From Bagarius yarrelli (lineage: Eukaryota; Chordata; Actinopteri; Siluriformes; Sisoridae), in the NCBI GenBank assembly GCA_005784505.1, contig VCAZ01000001.1, positions 6,841,597-6,905,596 on the forward strand: DNA of 64,000 nt, read 5' to 3'. Position 1 is the stretch's first letter, and each line of letters starts with the position of its first letter. The position numbers and the translations under genes are program-made. Shown one piece after another: positions 13,901-27,605 of the stretch. The notes beneath the pieces are model-generated. The model searched no databases and was not told the origin of the DNA. It saw nothing but the letters and a program-made list of their open reading frames with translations.

Positions 13901-16716
13901 AAACAAGTGGAGAAACCAGTCCACAGAAACTATGTTCTGCAGACCCATCCAAAGTGGTCCCTGGTAGTCCAAGGACAAAAGTCATTCAACGGTCACTATC
14001 TGACCCAAAACCTATGAGTCCTACTTCTGAAGAAAGAGCAGCCAACTTCCAATTCTCTGAGAGTTACTCTGTGAGTACACTTTTTTAAATTTACCATTTA
14101 AGCTTTGGCTTTCTAATCTTAATAAAATAATATATCTTAGAGTGATGCTTGTTATCAAACGTTACTTTTGTGTAATAACTGTGTTTATTTGTGTTTGTTT
14201 TAAGTAAGTGTTTATTTATTTATTGCTAATGATCTCATTTTTCTTTTACAATTTTATTTCTTTTCTGTCATCTAAATTTATTGGAGCATTTCAAAATGTA
14301 AATGTTGCATTTGTCCTATTTCCGTCTTGATGAACCACCATTTCTGTAAATTCAAAAATAACTTAAAATCACTTACATGTAATGATGGTATTATTGTTAC
14401 ATGTATAGTATCTAATATAATATGTTTTGCTGTGTTTATCTGGCAGGGTAAAGGATCTCCAAGTAGCACTCCCACTGGAACACAAAAGAAAGTGAAGCGA
14501 ACACTGCCTAACCCACCTTCAGAGGAGGAGGCTGCCAATGCAGGACAAACAGCATACAGCACTGCCTCTGCCCGTCGCCGCCTTTGCCGAAGCTCTAACA
14601 TGGCAAGGGCAAAGATATTGCAGGATATTGACCGTGAACTAGATTTGGTAGAACGGGAATCCTCTAAACTTCGTAAGAAACAAGCCGAATTAGATGAAGA
14701 AGAGAAAGAGATTGATGCTAAACTGCGTTATCTGGAGATGGGCATCAACAGAAGAAAAGATGCTTTGCTGAAAGAAAGAGAAAAGAGAGAAAGGGCATAT
14801 CTGCAAAGCGTTGCAGAGGACCGTGACTACATGTCTGACAGTGAAGTAAGTAATATACGAGAAACAAGAAGAGGTGATGATAGAGAGGAAGTGGGTGGAC
14901 TTGGACTTGAAAGACCTCACACTGCTCCACAATCAGAACTAGATGAATTTGCTACTCCACAGACTAAATATGAGTATGGCAAGTACTCCCAGTACCATTA
15001 TCCTCAGTATCAGCAGTCCCTGTACCAGGCCCAACAACCCTTTCAGTCACAATCCATCTATTCCTCTGTGCCCTCACTTACTACTTCACAGCAGCAGAGT
15101 TATCACCAGATGCTCCTACTACAGCAAAAAGCAAGACAACAAGCAGCACTTTTGTCCGAACTTGATGCCACCAAAGTATCCACAAACTATGAAAACTCAT
15201 CGTATCTGGGAGGAAAATATGGCAGTCACCTTGACCTGCATGGCTTGGAAGACCGTGGAGGAAGCATAGCAGGAAGTCCCATGTCTAATGTATCTGTGGA
15301 CTCTTTCTATACTGACTTAGATCACCAAACATCCAGAAGTTACCTACTCCTAGAGGAGCCAACTGAGCTTTCCAAGAGTACAGCTGGTCTTTCATCTACC
15401 AGTTATGGAATTGCTGAGAGGGAACTTGCCAAAGCAGAATGCCTGCTAAGACGCACAGCAGCAGATGTTGGCACCGATTACCTTGGTAGCTCTTCAAGAC
15501 TTCATTCCTATGGAAAGACTCAAGATGATGAAGATCCGATGGAAGAGCCATATGAGTTGAAGCTTTTAAAGCAGCAATTAAAGCAGGAGTTTAGAAGGAG
15601 CACAGGAGGGACTGAAAACATAGAACAATTGGCTAGTCTTTCACATCATTACACTCCTAGCACAGGTGTAACTAGTGGAGGCTATAGGGCTTTCCCAAAG
15701 ACAGAGAAGTACAGCATAAGTAGATTAACCTTGGAGAAACAGGCAGCCAAACAGCTTCCAACATCTATGCTCTACCAGAAACACAAAAGTACCAGCAGCA
15801 TTGGAAAATATAGCCTCCAGGACAATAGAGGCTTGGACACAGATTATAGCAGCTATTTGGGCTCTAGTGGTGCCTCAACAAGATCAAGCAGATTATTACA
15901 GGATGAGATCACTTTTGGGCTTCATAAGAATATTGCAGAGCAGCAAAAGTACATGGGCTCACATTTAGGGGTCAATTTGGCTGGTTCACTTAACTTAGGG
16001 AGTCTGAACTTGAGTTCTGGTATAAGGTCATCTATGGGAGAGGACTCTGCTTATCCAAGTGGAAGCCGTTCCCGGCCTTCCTCTAGGCCTTCCTCTATGT
16101 ATGGCCTAGATCTGTCTATCAAAAGGGACATCTCTAGCTCATCTTTAAGACTTAAATCAGAGGGTGACCCTTCCTCAGAGACTGCTGCCTATCAGGTGCC
16201 GTCAGCTAGAACAAAGCCTACCAGTTTGGCTATTGGTCAGGGTGGGCGTGGGCGAATCCCTATTGTGGCACAAAACTCTGAGGAAGAGAGCCCGCTGAGT
16301 CCGGTGGGTCAGCCGATGGGTATGGCACGGGCATCTGCAGGTCCGCTCCCGCCTATATCCGCCGACTCCCGTGACCAGTTCGGGTCATGTCTCTCTCTTC
16401 AGGATCCCCAACAACAGCACCTCAGGGATGACCCTACTAGAGGACGCAGTTATATGCTCATAGATGACCTGCAAGGCACAATGTCTGATAGTGAAGGTAA
16501 TTTTTATTTCATTCTGCTAAGGTACCAGATCCTTTCCATTTGCTTTAGTTTACTTTGGCTGCCATCTGCTATTTCTTTTTCTGAATATCCTGACTATCTA
16601 AGTAAATGCCTTTATTAATCACAAAAGTGTGTTGCAATAATAGTATATAACCGTCAGTGTTTTTTCTTTTTCGTTCTTTTTTTTTTTGTTGGTTGGTTGG
16701 TTAAAATTTGAATGCT

Positions 16717-16769
<53 letters not shown>

Positions 16770-19700
16770 TATATATATAGACATATGTCTTTTTTGTCTG
16801 TAGTTGGTTTATAAAAAATTATTATACTGTGTTCCTTAATTAAAGTGTTTAATTGTTTAGTTAAAATATATGAAAAAACCTATTGTGTAAATAACTCTAA
16901 AAGGAATTTGTGCTGCATTTTATATCTTTTATATCTAGAAGTGATATGTAGAAACAATACATTTTAAGTTCAGCAAATCAGTTTACTATATAAAGGTAAC
17001 CAGAAATTGTTGTTTAATTTTTTTAGAAGACGCTTATAATTAGCCACATGTTGGTAGATTTCTGGGGTTATCTAGTAACTAACTGCTAACTAAGTACTTT
17101 CTGAATCTCATAGCTCAGGGTTTCTCATGGATGTTTTCAATAAAAATTTAATCCAGGTAGAAGCCATATGAACTTACATCTTATTCAGGAAAATACAATT
17201 CTTTCTCAGGATGTTAAATTTTTATGCCTTTAAGAAAATAGACATCCCTAAAATATGAACTAAGGAACACATAATTTTTTATTGTACTTTTATTTGCATG
17301 ATCTTGTTTTATTTAATCAATTCTTTTGATTGCATGCATGTTTTGCGCTTATACAATAAAAATATATTTTGCATGTGTTTTCCTTTTTTTTGTAAATAAA
17401 TCCTTCTTGCTTGCTTGACGACCTATAGATTTTTGCATGCCATGCTTTTTTAAATAACTATACATTGTATATTTATGTTTAAACTTTTAATTATGCTATT
17501 TACACAATATACCAATAATGACATAATTTGTAAGCTAATACTGTTCAAACTCAGTGATACTGCACATTCAGTTCATTTTAATTTTGATGGTCTCCTCACA
17601 TTTAATACCATATGATGAGCACATCATATGTTCCATATGGAAGTAAATGCATTTGCTTGGTTACAGCACTAAGCGAATCCCTGGTGGGTCTGAACAGAGA
17701 TGATCCAGGAAACACACATGAAAATCTTACAGACGGTAGAGTATGATCACCTTAGCGTTTAGTTCCCCCATCCCACCCTTCTAACACCCACCATTTTTCT
17801 GCCCTGTAACCCCCAATACAAAGCACACCCACTGTACCATGACCACCCAACTCTCAATCACCCATAAGCCCATGGTTCACTGTATTGACTGAAAAAATCA
17901 TCTCCATGTGGGGAGTATGAGAAGCAGCCATTAATACAATATAGGTAGTCAATTAATACATATACTTTTGGTTTTTGTTGCATGTTTTGCTCTATTAAAC
18001 ATAACGAAATTATTTTAACATCTTCATTTATTCAGTCATATAATAGATTCAAGTTCTTTATTTAAAAAAATATAGTCAAATTTTTTGCCTATAAAAAAGG
18101 TACTAAATACTTGGAAATATTTGCTACTGTACCTACTCCAATTACTTGGAAATTAATTTGCTGCATTTTGTGTGAAGGTGGCAATATATAGAATATGCAT
18201 TACTGGAACACAAGACATGCATCTAAATTAGGCAATTTTTATATGTCATAACATAACATAAGTAAAAGATTAGAAATCATACAGTTTGCCTTGTTATTAA
18301 AAAATGTTTCTTTCACTTTGGGGCATATATATAGCTTAAAACGTAACGTTTATACATATGACTTTTAAACCACTAGGACACTAAAAAATATTTACACATT
18401 TTCTATAAAAAATGACTATTATTTCCAAGACAGCTCTAAATTGATATTTGGTAGAATTAGACAACAAAATTTTTATTTTTGACCTTACTTCAACAGCTAA
18501 TTTATTCTAATTTTCTAAATCTAATTTAATTTGTATATTTTTCTAATTTAAACCCTAATTAATAATACTAATTTGAATTTTTGATTAATTTTTTTATACC
18601 CTTAATATTTACCAGCAAAAAAAACCATGGATATTTCCACTGCACGATATCCTGTGTGTGCATGTTTGATAAGATTGGTAGTACCCGGCCTGGAAACTCT
18701 ATACACTACACTTATCTTCTGCCTTATGCTGGAATTCTGATGTAAAAACTTGTTTCAATAGGGTAAATAATGATCTAATTTTTCTAAAGCATACCATCTT
18801 CGTCGAGAGGAGACTGACTGGTTTGACAAGCCACGAGAGGATGGACAGGGCCTGGACAGGAGACAGGTAGAGGGTCCTATATACGAACATAGACTTTAAA
18901 CACATGTACAGTACACTTTCTTGTACTGCAATTCAATATTTTCAATACTTACTCCATATTAAATGAGAAACATATTGCAAAAAAAAATATTTTTTAGAGG
19001 CCATGCACTGTTCCTACACTGCAGTAACGAGCAGACAGCTGCAAATATTTTTTATACATTTTTTCACACATGTGAAACTGCCTGTGCTTATTTAATGTGG
19101 TGCAGATAAAGTCCCAGCAGTACCCATTTCCCCATGCAAGAATAAAGCTACAAAGGGATCCTAAGGACCGCAGTGTGTCAGGTAAATTACTAATATCAGG
19201 TACTTGCTGGATAACACTTAGGCTCAATCCCATTTCTACCGCTTAGCCCTAGTGCTCTGTTTTGCACAGTCATGTAAAGGGGTAAAAGTGTCTCGATTCT
19301 CTTTTGATTGAAGGAGAAGGGGTAGACAAAAGGGCCAGATACTCCTTAAAAGAAAGATTTTTTGGGACCACACTTCAAACGTAGGGGTATGAGAAATTTC
19401 CCAAGATACATCAGCTACATCGGCAACATGGCCGCCCAAGCGCCCAAGGAGATTTACAGTATTTTTTGGGATTAGTACAGACTTTAATGGCCAAGACCAT
19501 CTGTCTTATTACATTCGGTGCAGTGTTCATACTTTACCGTTATATTCTTTGCTAAAGTTCGCTAACGTTACACTGCTGCACAATTGTCCCACAGCATATT
19601 TTTAAGCCAGATAATACCTGATGACTTGAAAACAGAATACCCCGTCGGAAAGAAAAGTATTGACAGGGAATTAGCTGTTTACCACACATATGATGATGAC

Positions 19701-22700
19701 GTTTACTGGTATAGTAGTGGTGAAATATTCTTCTTCCTCCCCCTTGTCACTCTGTTTCAAGGGCTAAGGGAAAAGGGTAGGTGTAGTGGTGGGGTATAAA
19801 ATAGAATTGGGATTGGGCCTTACAGTATTTGATTATTTGATGCATAAATGAGAAATAATAACTGTGTATTATTTAATACTGTATAGTTGTATTAATGTTT
19901 AAGTAAAGATAAGAAAGTATTTTTGATTGATTGCATGCACAACTTTTTTTAAAGGGGAAATACATGAGCTATTGCATACTCAACTAAATTAGACTGTTTT
20001 AAACATCATTTAGCATCAATTATAAATGCAAACAATAACTATCGAGTAATGTCAGGTATGCTGTTTTATACTGAAGCTCAGCTACCAAGGACGCCTACTA
20101 AAAGAAATTAGTCTTTTGTAAGACTTTAAGACTGAAATTGTAAGACGTTTTGTAATTTCAAGACTTTTTCAATTGGTAGACTGGTGCAAGGTTCACACAA
20201 TATAAATGTCTAGATAATAGAAATTGAGAGATGTTTCATGGCATAGCAAGGAGATGGCACATTTCCCTTTCCATTAGTCATCATAGCTCAAAGTAAAATG
20301 AAATGTCAGATAAACCTCAAATTATGTACCTTTGAACATACAATCTCTTTAAATAAAATATTGAAGCCATAATGTGGCTTAGTGGTTAGCACTGTTACCT
20401 TGCAGCAAGAAGGTCATGGGTTCGATTCCTGGGCAGGGGCCTTTCTGTGTGAAGTTTGCATGTTCTGATTGATTTGTGATTCTAAATTGCCCATAGGGGG
20501 TAAGTGTGGCCGTGTGATGGACTAGACATTCAAAGACATTTGGGATAGACTCCAGCAGATCCCCTTTGACCCTGAAATAGAGAATAAGATAAATGAATGA
20601 ATAAAGCTGTGACGTACATTGTGATTAGCTAATTTCTGGCATTTTATATGGGTAATAATCTTAAAATGTATTACAGACTATGTTAAATAAGCAAATGTTC
20701 TTGAAAGTCAAAATAAGGTTCCTTTTAATTTACAGTCTTTGTATTGGGCTTGCAGGGAACGGACTGGGCATCCGCATAATTGGGGGTAAGGAAGTTCCAG
20801 GCAGTGATGGCGAGATCGGAGCATACGTGGCCAAAGTGTTACCAGGAGGAACAGCAGAGCAATCTGGAAAGATTGTGGAAGGTAAGACTAATGAAAAAGT
20901 GTATTTAAAATAGTTTTTATTGGTCATAAAGTTCCACCCTAATTGTTGGATCTCCAAAGAAAAGATCAGTCCTGTAACATTAAACATAAGTTTTAAACGA
21001 GGGCGACTAAAAAAAAGAAAAATAAATAGATCTGCATCTGCATGGTGATTCGTCAACTTCAAGCAGCAGGAATGATTCATTTATAAAGTAAAGAAGTATA
21101 AAGGCTGTGTTTTCACAGCTTTAATGTAAATTTTAGTGAAATAAATATTTTTTGGATGAAATACAGACTTTTACAACCAACAATTATTTGCTTTATTACA
21201 TTCAATGTTTTGTTCATATTTAGGATTCTTCAAATATGCTAAGCACTTGTATGCTACTTTTTCTTTACTCTACAGTCAAAACTGTTACAAGTAGGTAGGT
21301 AGGTCAAGTAACTAAAAGCTTTTGAGCTAAAACTAAATACACCTGGACAATACGGTTTTAGCAGAGCAACAGGATTAGTATCTCTTCATAGGACATTAAT
21401 TCCAACTCTGTGTGGTAGTTTTATTCTTTAGTAATTTTATTTATTCTTGTGCTGTAGCACACCATCTCCTTCATTTATAAAAAAAAAAATGTACACAGCC
21501 TGGAAGCGTGTTTTTGATTACAGACTTATTTGGAAAAGCCCAGTTACGAACAGATTAGATCCTATACTATCATATAGTATCCTATACTACCATGTCACTA
21601 CACAGATGCATTCTCAAAGACAAGCATTATACTAAAGGAGCTTGGAACAAAGTTTGCAGAACAATTGATGAGACAATGAGCAAGAATTTACACTGAAATG
21701 AAAAGCATACAGAAAAAGAATGTCAAAGACTTCAGTGTACCATGTAGCTGCCTAGAAAGTGTATTAGCAAAATGTATCAGAAAAATATTCAATTTTAGAT
21801 TTGGTAAAAGATTGTTTTAAATTGTAGTAAAGTTTAATATCATAGTGCAGCTCTGCTTGCTATTCTGGGAAGAAGTACCAGAGTTACCTGGCCATCAATG
21901 ACTTGTTAAGATGATTAATTTTATGGTAGAATCGTTACTAAAGAACTTTGTAGGTCTTTTGTGTGTTGTTCATAGTAAATCCTACAACCTGTATCGATCA
22001 CAGTTGTAGCTGACAGCGACTACTAATGATGTGTCTTTCTCTTGGCAAGGCTGCACACAGGGGAACAGTAAATTAGGACTGATTTGGATTGCTCGATTGT
22101 GCTGCATTTAGTAGATACATCCTGTCAAATGAAAAGGGGAGAAATATCACACAGCTTTTTTTCACAAGACCTGAGTCTTTTTCTGGCCTTCTGAAGCTGT
22201 ATCTTCTACTGATGCCACTCATCCTTCTGTTGGTAGTTTATGTTTTAGTGATATTTGTCTATGTATATTTCGCAACAATCTTAGACATTTTTGTTATCAT
22301 TTCCGAAAGTAATACAATTGATAAAAGCAAACATGCCCAACCAGCATATTATCTTTGTTAGGGTTAGGGTTAATCTTAATGTGTCGTAATATACAGCATA
22401 TCCTAAAAAATGTTTTTCTCTGGGTACTCCGGTTTCCTCCCACAGTCCAAAAACATGTATGTTAGGTGGATTAGTGATTCTAAATTGCCTGTAGGAGTGA
22501 GTGTGAGTGTGTGTGTCCCTGTAGTGGACTGGCGACCTGTCCATGCTGTTTTCCTTCTGCTTTATGCCCTTTCAGAGACGTCTGGGATAGACTCAAGCAG
22601 ATCCCTGTGAACCCAAATTAGGGAATAAGCGGGTACAGAAGATGAATGAATAAATAAATTTTAAAAAGTGTTGTTAAAATGGATATATTCTGGATTTATG

Positions 22701-25700
22701 TTAGGGTTAGGGTAAAACATGAAAGTAAAACAAACATTTTAATTCCAAAATTATCCTAATTAAATTATGCAGATCCACACAAATGCAACTTTTTTAAGAT
22801 AAAAAGTATCCGCTGGTACATAAGCAAAATTTATTTTATTATAGCTTCATTATTCACTTGTGGTATTTAGAGATTAAACCTAACCTTCTGCCTTACCATT
22901 TGCTTCCTCTCTGCATGAGCTCCTTCCCAGTATATCACATTCCACCCATGTAGCAAATGTCAAATCTTTCAGCACTGTGTGCGAGCGTTGGAGGTGCATG
23001 TGGTCGGCATGGATACGAAAGCTCGCAGACTTGCTGTTACACTCTTAGGCTAAACTGAAAACGAGGTTGTTAAAGAAGTGTGAACAGGAGATTCATTTCC
23101 TGTTCCGCACATTTAAGCGGATATATGTGTTAAATCTGTGAGCAGTAACCACGTCATACGCTGAACCCTGCAGGCATGCCAACACTCTATCGTAGGGTGG
23201 GAGCACTGCGGCGTAGAAAGAGGGCTTACCTGGCCTACCTCAAGACACGTTTTCACTTGTGTAAGTGCTCTAAGTTGGAGCTTGAGGTTGCTGTGGTCTG
23301 CAATAATCGTTTGCTATGCCTTGCTGTGTGGATTTTTGTGTGCAGTGTCATAGAGGTTTTTCACATTGATTGATGTGGTGATGCTGATTTTATCAATTTA
23401 TTTCTAATAACTAAGTGTGTATCTCTGATTTCAGTGCATTTATCTGTTTAGGAATGCAGGTCCTGGAATGGAATGGCATCTATTTGTCCAGTAAAACATA
23501 CGAGGAGGTTCAGGTGCTGGTCAATCAGCATTGTTCAGAAGCAGAACTCTGTGTCAGACTGTAAGTGGTGACATGCAATTTTAATAAAGATATTTTTGTG
23601 GTTTTTAATTACTGTGTGTTAAGATTCTCCGATTAAAGTCTGTTTCTAATTAGGGATCTGAACATGCTGTCAGACTCAGAGGGATCTCACTTGGACATTC
23701 ATGAGCAGACCAAAACAGGTAGATTAGAAAATATTTAAAATTCAGTCAGTGGTGAACACATACAATCTGTGTTAATACAATCTACTGTATATTCACAGTT
23801 ACATTTTTTACGTATATAAACGAGTAAACTCAGCATATTGGTATTAATTACAAAATGAAAATGTAAACATTTACAAGAATAGTTAATAATCAAAAAAAAT
23901 GTATAACATCCAGAATCCCAAAATGTGTTTCAATACACAATAAATAAAGAGCATACGAAGGACATAGAACTCATCAGTGAACTCATCAACAATAAACACA
24001 AAACAGAGTAACAAAACTGAGCAACAAACAAGTAACAGGACAGCGGTACAACCAAACTCAAATCACATGATGTTTATTCGCAGTGGTAACTGTGTACCAA
24101 ATGGGGAAACCATGTCACAAAATGATTACAGGAATGATTACAAGAATACTCCAGTGATTTTCAGCCTATTCTCTATTCACCACATGTAGGATCACCACAT
24201 TCAGCCATTTCAACACATTTCCCTGTAATCAAAAAAGTGTGAAAAGCAGTTCCTTAAATTCCTTAAATATGGATTCAAATCATGTGATTATACAACATCA
24301 TGTGATAAAACCAACATCGAATATATGAGAGATACATATAAGTGTAGTACTAAATGTATTTATTAGTAGTTATTAAATGTATTTGACATTTTTTTCTCAT
24401 GATGCAAAAATGCTGCATTTAAAAAAAAAGACTTCAAATTGATTATAAAGAGAAGCATTTCTCTCTTTCTTTCTCAGTGCAGGAACATCTGACATTGTGA
24501 CACAATTCCAAATCCAATAACTGATTTAATTTATTTTAATATTTTATTATACCTATTGTTCGCAGGAAAACAGGTATAGATTTAAACAATCAGCAAGAAC
24601 AGCAAGCCAGTAAATGATAAAATAATTGAGGTCTAATGATGTAAGACGAAAAAAATTCCCAGAGGAGCTTATTCTCTTCTGGGAAACAATGGATAGCAAG
24701 ACTATAAATTGTTACATTAAAAAAATTTAACTGTATTAAATATTAAAAAACTGGTCAAATGGTAAACAATAGTCGTGTGATAAGCACAGGATGTTTTTTA
24801 GTTTGTAGATACACATTTAAAGCTGGTGTAACGTTGACTTTTTTTCTTAACGGTTAATCATAACCAAAAATAATAGACATAGTATATAACAGATAACACA
24901 ATAATAACAGATTTTCTCTAAGCCACTTTTGTGCTGTGTGTAGAACGTCCTCCACGCTCTCCAGGTGTTGACCCCAAGCAGTTGGCTGCAGAGCTTCAGA
25001 AGGTTTCTCAGCAACAGGCGCCCAGTTCCACAGCATCCTCACTAACAGCTCTGGACAAATCCTCAGCTTCAGGGGCTTCCAGCTCTGTGCCCAGCCCCGG
25101 GCAGCCTGCTTCACCTTCCGTTAGCAAAAAACGCCACAGCAAGGTGCTTTTACACACACACACACACACACACACCTGCTGCTTCATTTTCTGTTAACAC
25201 AAACCAGGTTGTCATGTCCTCTTCAAAGACACACAGTCCAAAAAACAAGCAGTGTAACACCTTATAAACTTAAATGTACAAAATGTATATCTTTTTGACT
25301 AGACTTCAGAAGCTACAAAGACCCCGTCTCACCCAATCACAGGAGAGATCCAGGTAAACATTTAATTGTTATTTGTTTATTGCCTTTATTTTTAACACCG
25401 TGTTGAGATTGCAGTATGTTGTGCTTTATCTTATATCAAACCTGGTTTTGTAGCTTCAAATCAATTATGACAAGCAGCTGGGCAACCTCATTGTTCATGT
25501 TCTCCAAGCACGGAACCTGGCACCAAGGGACAACAACGGCTACTCTGACCCCTTTGTTAAAGTCTACCTGCTGCCTGGAAGAGGGTACGATTAAAATTGC
25601 CTAGACTTTTGTTATACAATGTAGCTTAAGTCTTTATACTTTTTCAGTGGGGAAAAGGTTGGATTGTGCCTAAAGAGTTAAACTTTTATAATTTAGTGTA

Positions 25701-27560
25701 AAAGTTTTTATACCCCATAGTTTATAAAAAATGCCTAACTTTTTAAAAGTCTAACCTACACTACCTATTTTACAGCTTACGGTTTATTTGAATTCTATTA
25801 ATAACTGCAGCTCTGGCAAAAGTGCAAGCTTTATTTTTTTAATTAAACATTTTTAAATGAGAAAATACAATTAAAACATGATATATCATATCTTATATCA
25901 TAAGACGGTGATATAGTTAGTGTGGGATTTCTATTTGATGCTGCAGGTCAAATTGCACAGAGTAGAAGTGTGAGTTTAACCCTATAAGTGCAGTTACTGC
26001 TTTTTATTATTTTCTTAACTTTAAGATAAATTCTAGGACTAGTCAGAGAATGACTGTTTATAGCTGAGATAACGTGGGAAAAGAAATTAATTGGTCCTCA
26101 TTTAATGCCACTACTTTATAAGCACATTAAATGTAACTGAAAACATTTGAGCTAAATGAATTATGACCTCCTTTTTTTAAACTTAAAGGCTGCATTTACA
26201 CTGCAGGTCTTGATGGTCTGATTTTGATTTAAATCAGATTTTTCTGATGACCTATTTACATCATCTTTTAAAACTGACCCGTATCAGATATCTGCATTTA
26301 GACTATACAAGTGAAAACACCCCGACGTAGACATACTGACGCATTGGTTAAGGTTGGACTACCAACTTGAAAGCCCAGGTTCGATTCCCAGCACCATCAA
26401 GCCACCACTGCTGGGCCCCTGGTCAAGGCCCTTAACCTCTAATTGCTCAGTTGTATATAGGGAATAATGTAAGCTGCTCTGGATAAGCACATGCTACATA
26501 AATGGATAAATAAAGATGAAATGATTATTTAGTATGTTGCTTTCGCATCATATTTAAAGGCAAAACAAAGCTTTCTCTAGGCAGAGAACCGCTGAGAGAG
26601 AGAAAGAGAGCCTTGTGTGAGCATGTGAGTGTGTGTGTGCAGTACAGAAAAAAAACTACACAGTAGACGCTAATGCATGTATCCGATTTATATCCGATTT
26701 ATTACCACAAACGAATGAGGTCTGAATCCGATCAGAAAATATCGGAATCCATGTGTTTTTTCCCTGTTACACTGTCATAAGTTAAATCTGATCTGTGTCA
26801 CATTGAAGAAAAAAATCAGAATTGGGTCACTTGATAAGTGCAGTGTAAATGTAATTTATAAATAAAAAGCATTGTGGTATAAAATGAATGTGCTATAATA
26901 GAAATTTTGCATCATGTCAGATCCAAATCACCAGTGCATACTATTGTGTTGTATTCATTATATTCCCTGATATTATCTAGTTATATAAATCCTAATGACA
27001 AAATCCAAAAGTTTTACACACTATATGACTTACTGATGCTTAAACTTCATTAACACATATTTTATCATTAAATAAAATTGCCTTTAACAGCTAATGGAAA
27101 TCTCAAATATAACTACAATTATCACTTAATTAGCAAAACAATCATTTAAAAGCCTCTTATAATATAACCCAGAGAGTACTTTTATAGATTTGAATCAATA
27201 TGTCTGTTTGGTTTATATATAACGTGAGAATTCAATGATTCTGATTTATTGTTTAGTTGTGTGTTTGTTGGTGTGGTGTGTGCTTGTGTTAGGTCTATGT
27301 CCAGCTATTACCTGTATTGGACCAGCAGAATACAGCAACGCTATTGCTATGCTTCACTAGGGCATGAACGCATGGGCTGCTGCATAAGCATTAGTGCACA
27401 CACACACACACACACACACACATGCACTTACACATAGGCATAGTTACACACACATATGTTCACAAACCGTTTTAGACATTTAAATGCAGCCTTTGCATGG
27501 ACCATGCCAGATATGCAGCACACCGTTTTGCTTATTCATTTTCTCCGCTTCTCTCTTTGG

Positions 27561-27605
<45 letters not shown>

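Larger units (their letters stand above)
16497..18789 (+). other. pclo intron, AT-rich, with microsatellite and one candidate exon
   Basis: Very AT-rich intron. It contains a long (AT)n microsatellite at 16721-16767 and the candidate cassette exon at 17667-17735. Nothing else recognisable was seen. Confidence 0.6.

Noticed and set aside
20680..20755. Open frame upstream of the PDZ exon suggesting a start Met
   Set aside because: A clean acceptor (gcttgcag) precedes GNGLGIRI and the upstream codons are intron-like.
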